This document shows, piece by piece, positions 28,739 to 38,145 of a stretch of DNA of 64,000 bases (position 1 is its first letter; each line of letters opens with the position of its first letter). The stretch is taken from the NCBI GenBank assembly GCA_946413815.1, contig CAMKMD010000005.1:40101-104100 (forward strand). Direction: 5' to 3'. Origin of the DNA: an uncultured Ruminococcus sp. GTDB lineage: Bacteria > Bacillota > Clostridia > Oscillospirales > Ruminococcaceae. The position numbers and the translations under genes were made by a program. A model generated the notes under the pieces. The model was not told the origin of the DNA, searched no databases, and saw only the letters and a program-made list of their open reading frames with translations.

Positions 28739-29076
28739 GATCCTCTCCTTTCTCAATTCCTCCGCATAGCCTGCGGAGATAGGACGGTATCCTGTGATAC
28801 TGCCGGACAGGGCAGTATTTCATTTTCGTGCTTTTTACCTATTTTACCATATAATACAATGATATGTCAATAGAATCCATCGTTATACGCCATGATACAT
28901 TACTGCCGGCATTACAAATTGTCATTTATTTACTGCTTTTCATTTACAATTTACAATATTTGTGCTATAATTTAAAATGAATTCAAATATGGCTTTCACG
29001 TTCACAGAATGTTTACAATTTAGCCCGCACATAACGGACACTCCGATCGTTATACTGTTTGAAGGGAGGAATACTA
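28739..29076 (+). promoter_or_regulatory. intergenic region with sigma operon promoter
   Basis: No gene is seen in this gap. A TTTACA-N17-TATAAT promoter ends near 28977 (the spacer includes a second TTTACA), and ATTTACAAT-like words recur several times just upstream. A long leader of about 100 bases precedes the ribosome site GGGAGGA. A separate promoter recognised by the encoded sigma factor cannot be excluded. Confidence 0.55.
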
Positions 29077-29553
29077 TTGTCAATTGACTTAAAAGAACAG
29101 TACGATAAGATTTATCGATACTGCTGGATACGTGTACATAATCGCGAGATCGCCGAAGATATAACCCAGGAGACCTTCCTTCGATACCTGGAAAAGCCGG
29201 AATATCGCGATGTTTCAAAGAAACTGCAGCTTCTGTACACTATCGCAGGCAATCTTTGCAAGGATCACTACAAAAAGCCTTCCGAATCGGATATTTCCGA
29301 TTATTCTGACATACTCGAAGCCCCGGGGTCAGGTGAACTCGAGAATAAAACCCTGACAAACCTGGCATTAAGACAGGCTCTCGCCTCACTTTCTCAGGAT
29401 GAAAGAGAAATGGTGCTTCTCAGGTATGTCAATGAAGTTCCGGTCAATGTCATAAGTGAAATGTATGGTATTTCAAGATTTTCGGTCAACCGCCGGCTGA
29501 AAGGCCTGCTTGACCGTCTTAAAGACGCACTCGGAGAGGAGGGAGAAAGTTGA
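29077..29553 (+). CDS. ECF-type RNA polymerase sigma factor
   Basis: A small sigma-70 family factor of about 158 residues with region 2 (YDKIYRYCWIRVHNREIAEDITQETFLRYLE) and region 4 (LSQDEREMVLLRYVNEVPVNVISEMYGISRFSVNRRLKG) and no regions 1 or 3, as in ECF factors. I start it at TTG 29077, seven bases after GGGAGGA; an in-frame TTG at 29059 lies upstream of that ribosome site. Its stop overlaps the next start (TTGA), so it is translationally coupled to a membrane protein that is a good candidate for its anti-sigma factor. Confidence 0.88.
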   Translation: MSIDLKEQYDKIYRYCWIRVHNREIAEDITQETFLRYLEKPEYRDVSKKLQLLYTIAGNLCKDHYKKPSESDISDYSDILEAPGSGELENKTLTNLALRQALASLSQDEREMVLLRYVNEVPVNVISEMYGISRFSVNRRLKGLLDRLKDALGEEGES

Positions 29554-31346
29554 AGAACGATATTCGTGATAGATTAACAGATGCATTCGGCATTCCGGAT
29601 CCGGTCAGAAAGGATGAATTCTTCAGCAGGCTCGAGGAAGCTCAGAAGGAGCGCGAAGATTCCGATAAGATGGCTCTCCTCTTTACCTTCAATGACACCG
29701 ATGGATCGGAGAAAAAACAATCAAAGCTCACTATGGTAATGAAGATAGGCTCAATTGCAGCAGCTGCTGCGGCTGCCTTCACCATATGGGTAACCGGAAA
29801 AGCAACTCCTGATATGGTTCAGAACCATCATCAGCACCCTGACTACATCACAGAGACCGAATATACTACTGGAACAGAGACTACAGCAGCCCCTGAGGAG
29901 ATTATCCCCACAGAGGCAGATGAAAAGCCCGTTACCTCCCCTGCCGGTACAGAACCGGCAACCAATGGCGGTAAGAGCACAAAGCCCGCAGTGACAACAG
30001 GCACTGCTCCGCATACAACAGCAGCTTCAGCTGAGAGTTCAAAGACTCAGGCAGCGCAGAATACCGATACTCAGGAAACGGCAGCAGCTTCACCTGCTCC
30101 ATCCTCACCTTCATCACCTGAGACGAGACCTTCTGCCGGCTCCACAAGAGCCAACGGACACTCAGCCGCAGCAACGACTTCAGTATCTGAAAAGACTGCG
30201 CGTGTTACAACAACTACAGTTTCCGAAAGATCTGCGCGAGCTACAACGTCTGCTGCTTCGGAAAGCACTGCACCACGGCCTGCGTCAACCCAGACAAAGC
30301 CAGTTGTTACCACGACACAAACTACACCCAGAGCAACTTCAAAGCCAAAGCCTATTGATGATTACCCGGTCACTACTTTCAATGACGGCATTGAGGAGTG
30401 TACCACCTCACCGTATTTGGAGTATACTAACGCTCCGGATACGGGCTATAGTTATGAAACCAGTATCGTCCAGCCAGAACACGATACTACTCCGGCAGGC
30501 CCCTCTTATCCGCCGGACTGGAATGTTCCTGCTCCGACAATGCCGGCCGCAACGCATATACCACCGCCAAGTACTACACCTGTGCCTACACAGCCGGCGG
30601 CTGAAGAGTCGGCAGCATATACAATCGTGCCCGGTCCTGTGCCCACAACACCGGCTCCTGTAAATGGGGATCCCTCCGCGGCGGCGCCCATAGAAACAAG
30701 GTCTGTACATAACGGCGATTATTATTATGATCCTGAGGAGAAGATCGGGTTCCCGGAAAACTACGTTAATGCTTCAGAATTGTTTGGCGATACTTACAAT
30801 CCCGATAACTGGATCGGCCAGTCAGTTTATACATTCCTCAGGAACTACCTGCCGGAATACGCCTTTATCGGTAAAGTTGAAAGTGTATATACAGTCATCG
30901 ATCCTTACTCGCCGGATAGCTTCTATATAGTTGAAAATGTGTCTGTTATAAGACCTCTTCGCGGAGAATGTGAAAGAGGAGACAAATGCTCTGTAAGGAG
31001 TTACGGATTAGACAGATTCGATCCTGATTACTACAGTTCAGATATGGATTATTACAGACAAGCATACCCCGGCACGCCTCTTCTTGATTATTTCAGAGGT
31101 GGCACCTATATCGGCCCGGATGACCTGTATGTCATCAACGATTATGGAATCAGGAAAATGCCTATAGCCGGAGATATCTGCCTGTTCCTTGTTGACGGAA
31201 ACAGCGGCGACAGTTTCCTGACGTATACCACCGGAGTTCAGTCATCAAGATTCACGCTGAACAACGGAGTTTACACTAACGACTTCTATCCGGACTACCG
31301 GTTAACCGGCAGAGAGATCAACGAATTCTTCAGGAACTTATACTAA
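29550..31346 (+). CDS. single-pass membrane protein, candidate anti-sigma/sensor
   Basis: A 598-residue protein that I do not match to a named family. Residues 1-60 are polar and would be cytoplasmic. One membrane segment spans about 64-83 (IGSIAAAAAAAF...). Residues 90-395 form a long Thr/Ser/Pro/Ala-rich spacer able to cross the peptidoglycan. The last 200 residues form a folded domain (GKVESVYTVID, VENVSVIRPLRGECERGDKC). This in-out layout behind a sigma gene recalls RsgI anti-sigma factors of cellulosome producers, but no RsgI N-terminal motif was recognised. The start is TTG. Confidence 0.7.
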   Translation: MKNDIRDRLTDAFGIPDPVRKDEFFSRLEEAQKEREDSDKMALLFTFNDTDGSEKKQSKLTMVMKIGSIAAAAAAAFTIWVTGKATPDMVQNHHQHPDYITETEYTTGTETTAAPEEIIPTEADEKPVTSPAGTEPATNGGKSTKPAVTTGTAPHTTAASAESSKTQAAQNTDTQETAAASPAPSSPSSPETRPSAGSTRANGHSAAATTSVSEKTARVTTTTVSERSARATTSAASESTAPRPASTQTKPVVTTTQTTPRATSKPKPIDDYPVTTFNDGIEECTTSPYLEYTNAPDTGYSYETSIVQPEHDTTPAGPSYPPDWNVPAPTMPAATHIPPPSTTPVPTQPAAEESAAYTIVPGPVPTTPAPVNGDPSAAAPIETRSVHNGDYYYDPEEKIGFPENYVNASELFGDTYNPDNWIGQSVYTFLRNYLPEYAFIGKVESVYTVIDPYSPDSFYIVENVSVIRPLRGECERGDKCSVRSYGLDRFDPDYYSSDMDYYRQAYPGTPLLDYFRGGTYIGPDDLYVINDYGIRKMPIAGDICLFLVDGNSGDSFLTYTTGVQSSRFTLNNGVYTNDFYPDYRLTGREINEFFRNLY

Positions 31347-31375
31347 CATCAAAAACACTTAGGAGGGAATCAAAC

Positions 31376-32887
31376 ATGAAAAAAACAGTTTCATTCATCA
31401 TTTCAGCCGTAATCGCGGCGGCCGCAGCAGTACCTGCGGTCACCGCTTCCGCGGTAAACGTCAACAGTCCTGTGGTACAGAACCTTGTGGGAGATATCAA
31501 CTCGGACGGAAGTCTTGCCATATCCGATGCGGTCCTGCTCTCGGGTTATCTCCTCGGCGCAGAGCAGTTCACGGAAAAGCAGTACAAAGCCGCAGACCTC
31601 AACACTGACGGAGACGTAAACACCTATGATTTCATCGTAATGCGTGAAAGGGTGATCGCTGATATCAGGGCTGATGTACAGCAGACAGGCCTCTCCTACA
31701 GATACGATGCAACTTCTCAGATCACATATGACGGCTGCAAGAAGGCTATTAGCGGTCTCAGCGCTGTTATCACCTCTTCTGAGGATATTCAGAACCAGTT
31801 CGGCACTGTCTTCCAGCCCTGTGTTATCTCAGCACTCACAAGCTTTTACGATGACAGCTTCTTTGAAAACAATGTGCTGCTTATCAATACCGAGCTCTGG
31901 GACAGCAAGTACTATGATCCTTCCGGTGCTGATATCAGCGATGAGAACGGCGTTATTACCATAACCACACACAGGCAGCAGGTAGCTGACGATGAGGTCG
32001 GCATAGGTATCAGGGCTGTCATCCATCAGGTCAGCTATCCGAAGGACAAGTACGACGGACAGGAGATCGTATGGTGTGAAGAGGGTGCTAAGAAGATTGA
32101 ATACAAGCACAAACACTTTAATGAGATACAGTTTTCAGACTTTGTCGTTATTTCATCCTACGATGCCTACAGGAGGTTTGTCGCTGATTCATTCCGCGGA
32201 TATGAAGATACAGACGAACAGATAGACGAGCAGTGCCTTATGATGCTGAATCAGTCAGACGATACCGATGATTCCCATTATCCCGAACAGACAGATACAT
32301 ACCATTCACAGGATGATCTAAAAAAATTCTTCGAAGATCATTTTATCTGCTTCAAGGAGTCGGATTCACTACATTACAACTATTACTCTGATACATCCGC
32401 AGTTGTGCTCAGAGGTAATACATTGAATATCGATTATCTTGACGATCCGCTCACCTACGGAGACCAAATAATGCCTATAGGCGAGATGTTTATATTTGAT
32501 AAAAAAGACTTCGATGGTATTGACCCGGTGGATCTTTGGCTTAGAACTAACCGCTGCAATCCTGACAAGGATGATGCCATAGTCGTTGACGGACCTGGCA
32601 AGGGCGGATACGTTGATCACACCGTATATGTTTTCCCTGTATCTGTTGCAGGAAAGAGCTATATTTCCATTGACGGAGATTCCGTTCAGTTCATGCCCAC
32701 GCACTGGTATAATTACGACCATATTGCTGATATCGAGATAGCTCCCGGATTTGAGAAGGAACTCACAGAGAGCAACTTTGAAATAACGAAGGAAGAAAAT
32801 TACTTCACAATCTCCTTCCCCATCAACAAAAACGGGGATATGTTCAGCGAGACCTATATCTTCCCTGATCTTTACGGCACACGATAA
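31376..32887 (+). CDS. secreted dockerin protein with unknown C-terminal domain
   Basis: A 503-residue secreted protein. Signal peptide 1-26 (ends VTASA), type I dockerin at about 37-95 with two calcium loops (DINSDGSLAISD and DLNTDGDVNTYD), then about 400 residues of unknown function. That region shares patterns with the C-terminal part of the next protein: SFFENNVLLINTEL, VISSYDAYRRFV and MFIFDKKDFDGID. No glycoside hydrolase motif was seen. GGAGGG lies upstream and the gene is 29 bases behind the sensor gene. The N-terminal dockerin implies display on a cohesin scaffold. Confidence 0.85.
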   Translation: MKKTVSFIISAVIAAAAAVPAVTASAVNVNSPVVQNLVGDINSDGSLAISDAVLLSGYLLGAEQFTEKQYKAADLNTDGDVNTYDFIVMRERVIADIRADVQQTGLSYRYDATSQITYDGCKKAISGLSAVITSSEDIQNQFGTVFQPCVISALTSFYDDSFFENNVLLINTELWDSKYYDPSGADISDENGVITITTHRQQVADDEVGIGIRAVIHQVSYPKDKYDGQEIVWCEEGAKKIEYKHKHFNEIQFSDFVVISSYDAYRRFVADSFRGYEDTDEQIDEQCLMMLNQSDDTDDSHYPEQTDTYHSQDDLKKFFEDHFICFKESDSLHYNYYSDTSAVVLRGNTLNIDYLDDPLTYGDQIMPIGEMFIFDKKDFDGIDPVDLWLRTNRCNPDKDDAIVVDGPGKGGYVDHTVYVFPVSVAGKSYISIDGDSVQFMPTHWYNYDHIADIEIAPGFEKELTESNFEITKEENYFTISFPINKNGDMFSETYIFPDLYGTR

Positions 32888-32929
32888 ACGACAAAAACAA
32901 ATGACATCCATGTCCAAGGAGGCGTTATT

Positions 32930-35299
32930 ATGAAAAAGCTTAGCAAACTCTTTTCAATGGCATCCGCCGCAGCTGTAATGCTCTCTGTCATTCCTGCATC
33001 ATCGGCTGCCGGAGATATCACCTATCCGGAAAACACACCCGATCTGGAGGCTTTTATCGCTGAGCATCCCGACGGATACATTATCAATGATGACGGAAGC
33101 GTCTACCTTTACCCTACCAATATTGACCTGCCTGCATTTTCTACGGGATACTGCGTAAGCTCACAGAAATCATACAAGATCGATGAAAAGGATGTAGGTC
33201 TGGTATTCCAGCCTGAGGAAGAAAACAAAGGCAGGTACGTTGTTTCACTATGCAACAGCGTTGAGGATATCATAAGCTTCAGCATCCCTGACACCGGATC
33301 AGGCAACGACAAGTGCCATTTCCATTGTTTTACACCTTATATACAGTCTTATCTCATTGATACTACTGAAGGCGTCAGAGTTGAAAACCTGGGCTTTGCT
33401 TATTTACAGATGGAGGACGAGAAACAGGCATACGTCAAGCAGTGTGAAGAGGCGGCTGCCGCCGATCCGGAGAAATATGGAGCCTGCTTCTCACACAGCT
33501 TTATCACTATGGATGAGCTTTTTGACGGCATCTATGTTTCCTACGTGAACGGCAAACTGTCAGACAACGGCAATACTTCCCCCTTCATCATGACCAACTA
33601 CGGATACGATAGTTTTCAGAGGCTGATAGTCGGCGAACCTTCTGCCGACAGCTCCATGAGAATGCAGCCGGATACAGTTCCTTCTGTGGTCTACAACAGC
33701 ACCGCCGGTGCCTCTGACGACCTGATGACAAGGACGGGCGAGGAAAGATACTACAGGATTTATGATCTCCCGGAGAAGGACAAGCAGGAGCCTTTCTGCG
33801 TCACTGATATCACTGAACACATAGAGTATATCTTCCACCAGGCCAGGGACGGCTGGTCAGAATACATTGAACGTTACGACATACTGCCTGATCCTCCGCC
33901 TCCAAATCAGGTCCAGAATGACGTAAACGGCGACGGTGAATTCAATGTAGCCGATCTGGTCGCTCTGAACCAGTTTCTCCTTAGCGGAAACGGTAATGTC
34001 ACAGTCGGTGCTGATATCAACGGCGACGGCTCTGTTGATTCCTTCGATCTGGTATTCCTCCGCAGGCAGCTTATAGCAGCAGATCCCGAGCAGAAGAACT
34101 ACACCTACATAAAGGATGTAACACAGTATGGTACTGATGCGGGTATCAATGCCGCTATCTTTGGCAAAAGCTATGTATTCCACGATTTCACGGAAATGAC
34201 TGATACCCTCCGTCCTATGTTTCGCGGTGCAGTATTCAGAGACCTTGAGAAACGCTATGCCGACGGTTTCTTCAAAAACAATGATCTGCTTCTCTGTCTG
34301 ACGAACAACTCAGGCGGAGCTGAATGTAAGACGGTCCAGGATGTTGTATACAAGCTCCCCAACGGGGAAGCTTCCTCCCTTTATGTCAATATGAAGACTG
34401 AGGAATCAGAGGATCAGAATGAGTACATCGAGATACATCAGGTTGCCATAAACAAGAACGTTCTCGGTCTCGGAAGCGGCATTTCCAATGTTGTCTGGAA
34501 TACAGAATCCCAGCGTGACATAGACTGTATCGGAGCCGTTTCATATCTGAATGATATAATGTTCTATGACATACCCGATATGCTTGTAAACTCCTATGAC
34601 GAATTCATTTCCTATATGACCAATGACAGGATCGAACTCAAATCCGACCCCGGATCATTTGAAGTCGTTGTAAGAGGAATTAACAGTAAATCCGATGTTA
34701 TCGAAAGGATAACTCTGGATGAAAATCTGTTTAAAACAAAATCGGTCTACATCCATCCGACTGATAATATGAGGTGCAATACCTTCTGCCGCGCAGATGC
34801 AAAGGGCAACACAATTCGTTTACATGAAAAATACACACCGGACTACGGCGATGTCATATACAATATGTTACAGTTCTACATATTCGACAAGGCAGATCTC
34901 GAGGGCGTGGACAACATCGAAACGATAACACATAAGCTCCTTGATGAGCGCTATGATCCCGGCAAGGACAAGGCGGACAGCTGGTACCTGGGTATATGTC
35001 AGTACAGCTTCAATGACGAAAGCTCAGTTGCTCTGTACTCACGGTACAGCATCGGGTTTGCTCCGAGAGGAGGATATATCCTCAAGGATGATATTGAGGT
35101 ACAGGCCGGCTTCAAGCCCTTCGGCGATGACATCCGTCAGGTGCTGAGAGATGCCGGAGAAAAGGAGGACATCTCGGGAGAGAATTACAGTATCAGGTAC
35201 GGTGAGGATAACGCTGAAGTCAGCTTCAGAACTTCTCCCGGCGGAGAGTTTGTCTCTGTGGAGATACCGTATACCGATTATCCGTATTATTACAACTAA
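32930..35299 (+). CDS. secreted protein with central dockerin and shared unknown domain
   Basis: A 789-residue secreted protein. Signal peptide about 1-27, an N-terminal region of about 300 residues without a recognised family, a type I dockerin at about 327-386 (DVNGDGEFNVAD and DINGDGSVDSFD), and a C-terminal domain that matches the preceding protein (GFFKNNDLLLCLTN, LVNSYDEFISYM, FYIFDKADLEGVD). The two genes look like relatives that differ in an added N-terminal module. GGAGG lies upstream. It is the last gene of the sigma operon, and a terminator follows. Confidence 0.82.
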   Translation: MKKLSKLFSMASAAAVMLSVIPASSAAGDITYPENTPDLEAFIAEHPDGYIINDDGSVYLYPTNIDLPAFSTGYCVSSQKSYKIDEKDVGLVFQPEEENKGRYVVSLCNSVEDIISFSIPDTGSGNDKCHFHCFTPYIQSYLIDTTEGVRVENLGFAYLQMEDEKQAYVKQCEEAAAADPEKYGACFSHSFITMDELFDGIYVSYVNGKLSDNGNTSPFIMTNYGYDSFQRLIVGEPSADSSMRMQPDTVPSVVYNSTAGASDDLMTRTGEERYYRIYDLPEKDKQEPFCVTDITEHIEYIFHQARDGWSEYIERYDILPDPPPPNQVQNDVNGDGEFNVADLVALNQFLLSGNGNVTVGADINGDGSVDSFDLVFLRRQLIAADPEQKNYTYIKDVTQYGTDAGINAAIFGKSYVFHDFTEMTDTLRPMFRGAVFRDLEKRYADGFFKNNDLLLCLTNNSGGAECKTVQDVVYKLPNGEASSLYVNMKTEESEDQNEYIEIHQVAINKNVLGLGSGISNVVWNTESQRDIDCIGAVSYLNDIMFYDIPDMLVNSYDEFISYMTNDRIELKSDPGSFEVVVRGINSKSDVIERITLDENLFKTKSVYIHPTDNMRCNTFCRADAKGNTIRLHEKYTPDYGDVIYNMLQFYIFDKADLEGVDNIETITHKLLDERYDPGKDKADSWYLGICQYSFNDESSVALYSRYSIGFAPRGGYILKDDIEVQAGFKPFGDDIRQVLRDAGEKEDISGENYSIRYGEDNAEVSFRTSPGGEFVSVEIPYTDYPYYYN

Positions 35300-35445
35300 G
35301 ATCTGAACGCCTGGAAAGGCGGTAAGATAGAGATGCGGCAGACATATCTGCACAGTCTGTCCGTATCACAGTTCTAAGGTACATTGTTTGTATTCCGGTG
35401 TATCAGGGGACGATCACAAGCTCAGAACAATAACATCAGAGCTGT

Positions 35446-35477
35446 AAAGGCTGCGTAAACTCTTTTACGCAGCCTTT
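35446..35477 (+). terminator. terminator of the sigma/dockerin operon
   Basis: A perfect 14-bp stem AAAGGCTGCGTAAA/TTTACGCAGCCTTT with a four-base loop, followed by CTCTGTTC. It lies about 150 bases after the last stop. Confidence 0.85.
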
Positions 35478-35591
35478 CTCTGTTCATATTTTATATCTTG
35501 ATTTTCAGGATACAGATATACTATAATTACATTGACAGTAGTATGGGGTACGGCTGCTGTTCATTTCATGATACAGGAAAGAGGGAATATT

Positions 35592-36098
35592 ATGAGAAAA
35601 AAAGATCATCCGTTCAGCAGAGCAGAATTCAATGCTTTGTCAGAGACTGACAGTGCGTACGTACGTAAAACAAACTTTCTGTATTATGCTCCGTTTATAC
35701 TCATCGGTATAGTCATCATTCTGTTTGTCTTCATACGTATGCTTTCGTCAGATAAACCCGTAAATATCTCTTCAAGACTGATGGGATTCCTTCTCATGTC
35801 GTCAGTAGGATGGATCTTCCTTATCGCTTCACTTGTATCGGCTCTTCGTAAACCTGAAGGCGGCAGATACGGCACGATAACGGAATACCATGAAAAGACA
35901 GAGTCCTATCTGGACAGTGAGGGCAATCCATCTTATACCAAGGTGCTTTACTGTAATATCAGCTTTGAAGATACGGGAGAACTGATAAACGGTGTACGTG
36001 TAGCGAAGAAAAAGTCAGGTCTGACTGACGGATCAAGAGTACTTGTCGTACTCTATAAAAACGGCGACTACGATGTGATGCCTGCAATCAGGATATAA
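35592..36098 (+). CDS. DUF3592-like small membrane protein, copy 1
   Basis: A protein of 168 residues with two membrane segments (about 30-52 and 65-85) and a C-terminal soluble part (GGRYGTITEYHEKTE, GSRVLVVLYKNGDYDVMPA) of the DUF3592 type. Function unknown. I chose ATG at 35592, with AGAGGG upstream; a TATAAT-like box lies near 35523. The next gene is a clear paralogue. Confidence 0.7.
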   Translation: MRKKDHPFSRAEFNALSETDSAYVRKTNFLYYAPFILIGIVIILFVFIRMLSSDKPVNISSRLMGFLLMSSVGWIFLIASLVSALRKPEGGRYGTITEYHEKTESYLDSEGNPSYTKVLYCNISFEDTGELINGVRVAKKKSGLTDGSRVLVVLYKNGDYDVMPAIRI

Positions 36099-36167
36099 AC
36101 TCTCCTGTTATCGATAAGCTTAATCTATCATGCGTAATATACAATGATCAGAGACAAGAGGTGCACT

Positions 36168-36710
36168 ATGGCAAGGATAAGCAAAAATCATCCGATCAAT
36201 TCAACAGATTTCTATCCACTGACACCGGAAGAACTAAAATACATACGAAAAATACGTTGCAGACACTGGATACTGTTTTCAATTATCGGTATTATTATCA
36301 TTATAGCCGCAGCAGTTATGTCCTTCTATATCGGAGGTATCAAAGGAGCTGATGCCGGGATCATAAGTTTTCCTGTCATCAGTGCTTTAGGCTGGCTGAT
36401 ACTGATAATAACCTGTTTTCATATGCTGCGCAAGCCTGCCGGCGGCCGGTATGCTTCTATTCTTAGCTGTTACACAACAACAGATACGTTTGGCACCGGC
36501 GAGGATACGATCAGATCCACTTACTACAATTTTTCCGTGCGGTTTAATGATACAGGCGAGACCATCGAACCATTTATCGCAGAAATGTATGCCGCTACTC
36601 TTGAGACAGGTTCAAGAGTTTTCCTTGTAAAGAATAAAAGAAGCGACTATGATATTTTCTCCGCTGACGAAATGGCCGTATCAGGAGTACACATCCCTCC
36701 GCTGAGCTGA
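36168..36710 (+). CDS. DUF3592-like small membrane protein, copy 2
   Basis: A 180-residue paralogue of the preceding protein: the same NHP/DHP start, two membrane segments, the LRKPAGGRYASI motif at the membrane exit and a GSRVFLVKNKRSDYDIF ending. It probably arose by tandem duplication. The ATG at 36168 is preceded by AGAGGTG. Function unknown. Confidence 0.7.
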   Translation: MARISKNHPINSTDFYPLTPEELKYIRKIRCRHWILFSIIGIIIIIAAAVMSFYIGGIKGADAGIISFPVISALGWLILIITCFHMLRKPAGGRYASILSCYTTTDTFGTGEDTIRSTYYNFSVRFNDTGETIEPFIAEMYAATLETGSRVFLVKNKRSDYDIFSADEMAVSGVHIPPLS

Positions 36711-36816
36711 TGGCCGACAGATGAAAGACTTATCGCCTGAAGCGGCTACCGGCGGAACGGAACCAGAAGTGATATTCGTCAGAAACGATATCAGATTTTT
36801 AATACCTTAAAGCAGA

Positions 36817-36844
36817 CAAGGACACCGGGCGGTGTCCTTGTTTT
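36817..36844. terminator. terminator between convergent units
   Basis: A perfect 10-bp stem CAAGGACACC/GGTGTCCTTG with a four-base loop and TTTT on the plus strand, at the end of the paralogue pair and abutting the end of the leftward operon. Confidence 0.85.
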
Positions 36845-37382
36845 ATCTCCTGCGCCTGAAATATGGGCGCATTTTTTTTACGTAGTAGGCGTGGATATAG
36901 CCGAGGTTGAAGTCGTGGCAGACAAGGATGAAGTTACATACCGCCCATGCTCCAAATAGTCCTGCCTTTCCGAGACTGCCGAGAGAATCATCCGCCTCCT
37001 GAAGGCCGAGTATAGATACGGTTATCCAGTAGTAGACTATAAGGGTCATATTGAACAGAAGCAGCTTCAGGAACAAGCGCAGCTGCCTCTGCTTTATCTT
37101 CTTCAGATAGTACCTCAGTATAGGGTAATGGCCGAATACGATTATGAAGAGCAGCGATGCCTCCTTGTCGGCACATATTATCATCGACAGCATACCCACT
37201 GCAATATAAGTCAGGGCCGCCCAGCCTACACTTACCTCAGTTACTATTATCATAAGAAGTACACCGGCTATCATGGGAAGTATGATATACAGCGCCGGCA
37301 TTATTCCCGCAAGGAACATACAGATAAGACAGAGAGCAGATACTATCCCGCCAAGTGCTACGCGATAGCTTATATCCTTCAT
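36843..37382 (-). CDS. polytopic membrane protein, possibly an ECF S-component-like
   Basis: A 179-residue protein with five or six membrane segments, a charged KKIKQRQLR loop and a basic tail (KKMRPYFRRRR). Its hydrophobic pattern resembles Firmicute ECF substrate-capture proteins, but no diagnostic motif is visible, so this is weak. Its start overlaps the SDR stop by ATGA. Confidence 0.6.
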   Translation of the reverse strand: MKDISYRVALGGIVSALCLICMFLAGIMPALYIILPMIAGVLLMIIVTEVSVGWAALTYIAVGMLSMIICADKEASLLFIIVFGHYPILRYYLKKIKQRQLRLFLKLLLFNMTLIVYYWITVSILGLQEADDSLGSLGKAGLFGAWAVCNFILVCHDFNLGYIHAYYVKKMRPYFRRRR

Positions 37383-38140
37383 TTACGGTCTCCGAGCTTG
37401 CTCTTCTGTATTTCGTATGTCACGGCTGACAGGAGCTTATGTGGAGCAAATCTCGAAGCAAATACTCCTGCACGCACTCCTATACCGGGTATGGCAATGA
37501 GCTTGCGCGCAAATGCCCTGCGGAGGGCGTACTCGGCTGCCTGGTCGGCTGTGATAGGCTTTACGCTGAAGGATACGCCTGCACGGTTGTTGAAGTTGGT
37601 ATCAACCGGTCCGGGACAGAGGACTGTTATGCTTACATCGGAGCCGACACGGCGGAGCTCCTCTGCTATGGCAAGGGAGAGACGTACAACATAGTTCTTC
37701 GAAGCATAGTATGACGAGAGAAGAGGGCCTGTGAGGAAGCCTGCGCTCGAGGCAACGTTCAGTATTATTCCCCTGTTCTGCTTCTTGAAGTCACGGAGGA
37801 AGAGCTTGGTGAGGATGTGTACTGCTACTATATTGACCTCTATCATATCGAGCTCATCATCAAGGCTCGTTTCATCGAATCTTCCGAAAATACCGTATCC
37901 GGCGTTGTTAACGAGCATATCTACCCCCTTGTCGGTGCAGAAGCTGTATACCCTGAATATCTGCTTGCGGTCGGCAAGGTCGGCGGTTATAGTCTCAACT
38001 CCGTCTCCCAGTTCATTCTTCAGTGAGGTGAGGGCCTCCTCGTTGCGGCCTGTGAGGATAAGCTCCCAGCCCCTTGCTTTCAGCTTGCGGGCTATGCTCT
38101 TTCCTATTCCTGATGTGGCGCCTGTTACAAGTGCTTTCAT
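37379..38140 (-). CDS. short-chain dehydrogenase/reductase
   Basis: A 253-residue classical SDR with the cofactor motif TGATSGIGKS (residues 6-15), NNAG (NNAGYG), catalytic Ser in NVASSAG and the YYASK catalytic Tyr/Lys, plus a CPGPVDT motif. The basic residue after the glycine motif suggests NADP. Members with this sequence style are often annotated as acyl or ketone reductases; the substrate is unknown. It lies six bases downstream of the DHHW-type gene in a leftward operon. Confidence 0.92.
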   Translation of the reverse strand: MKALVTGATSGIGKSIARKLKARGWELILTGRNEEALTSLKNELGDGVETITADLADRKQIFRVYSFCTDKGVDMLVNNAGYGIFGRFDETSLDDELDMIEVNIVAVHILTKLFLRDFKKQNRGIILNVASSAGFLTGPLLSSYYASKNYVVRLSLAIAEELRRVGSDVSITVLCPGPVDTNFNNRAGVSFSVKPITADQAAEYALRRAFARKLIAIPGIGVRAGVFASRFAPHKLLSAVTYEIQKSKLGDRK

Positions 38141-38145
38141 ATCGA

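Noticed and set aside
29850..30700. Repetitive sequence that might suggest a CRISPR array or tandem repeats
   Set aside because: It is codon-level low complexity (Thr/Pro/Ser/Ala linker) in one reading frame, with no regular repeat-spacer structure.
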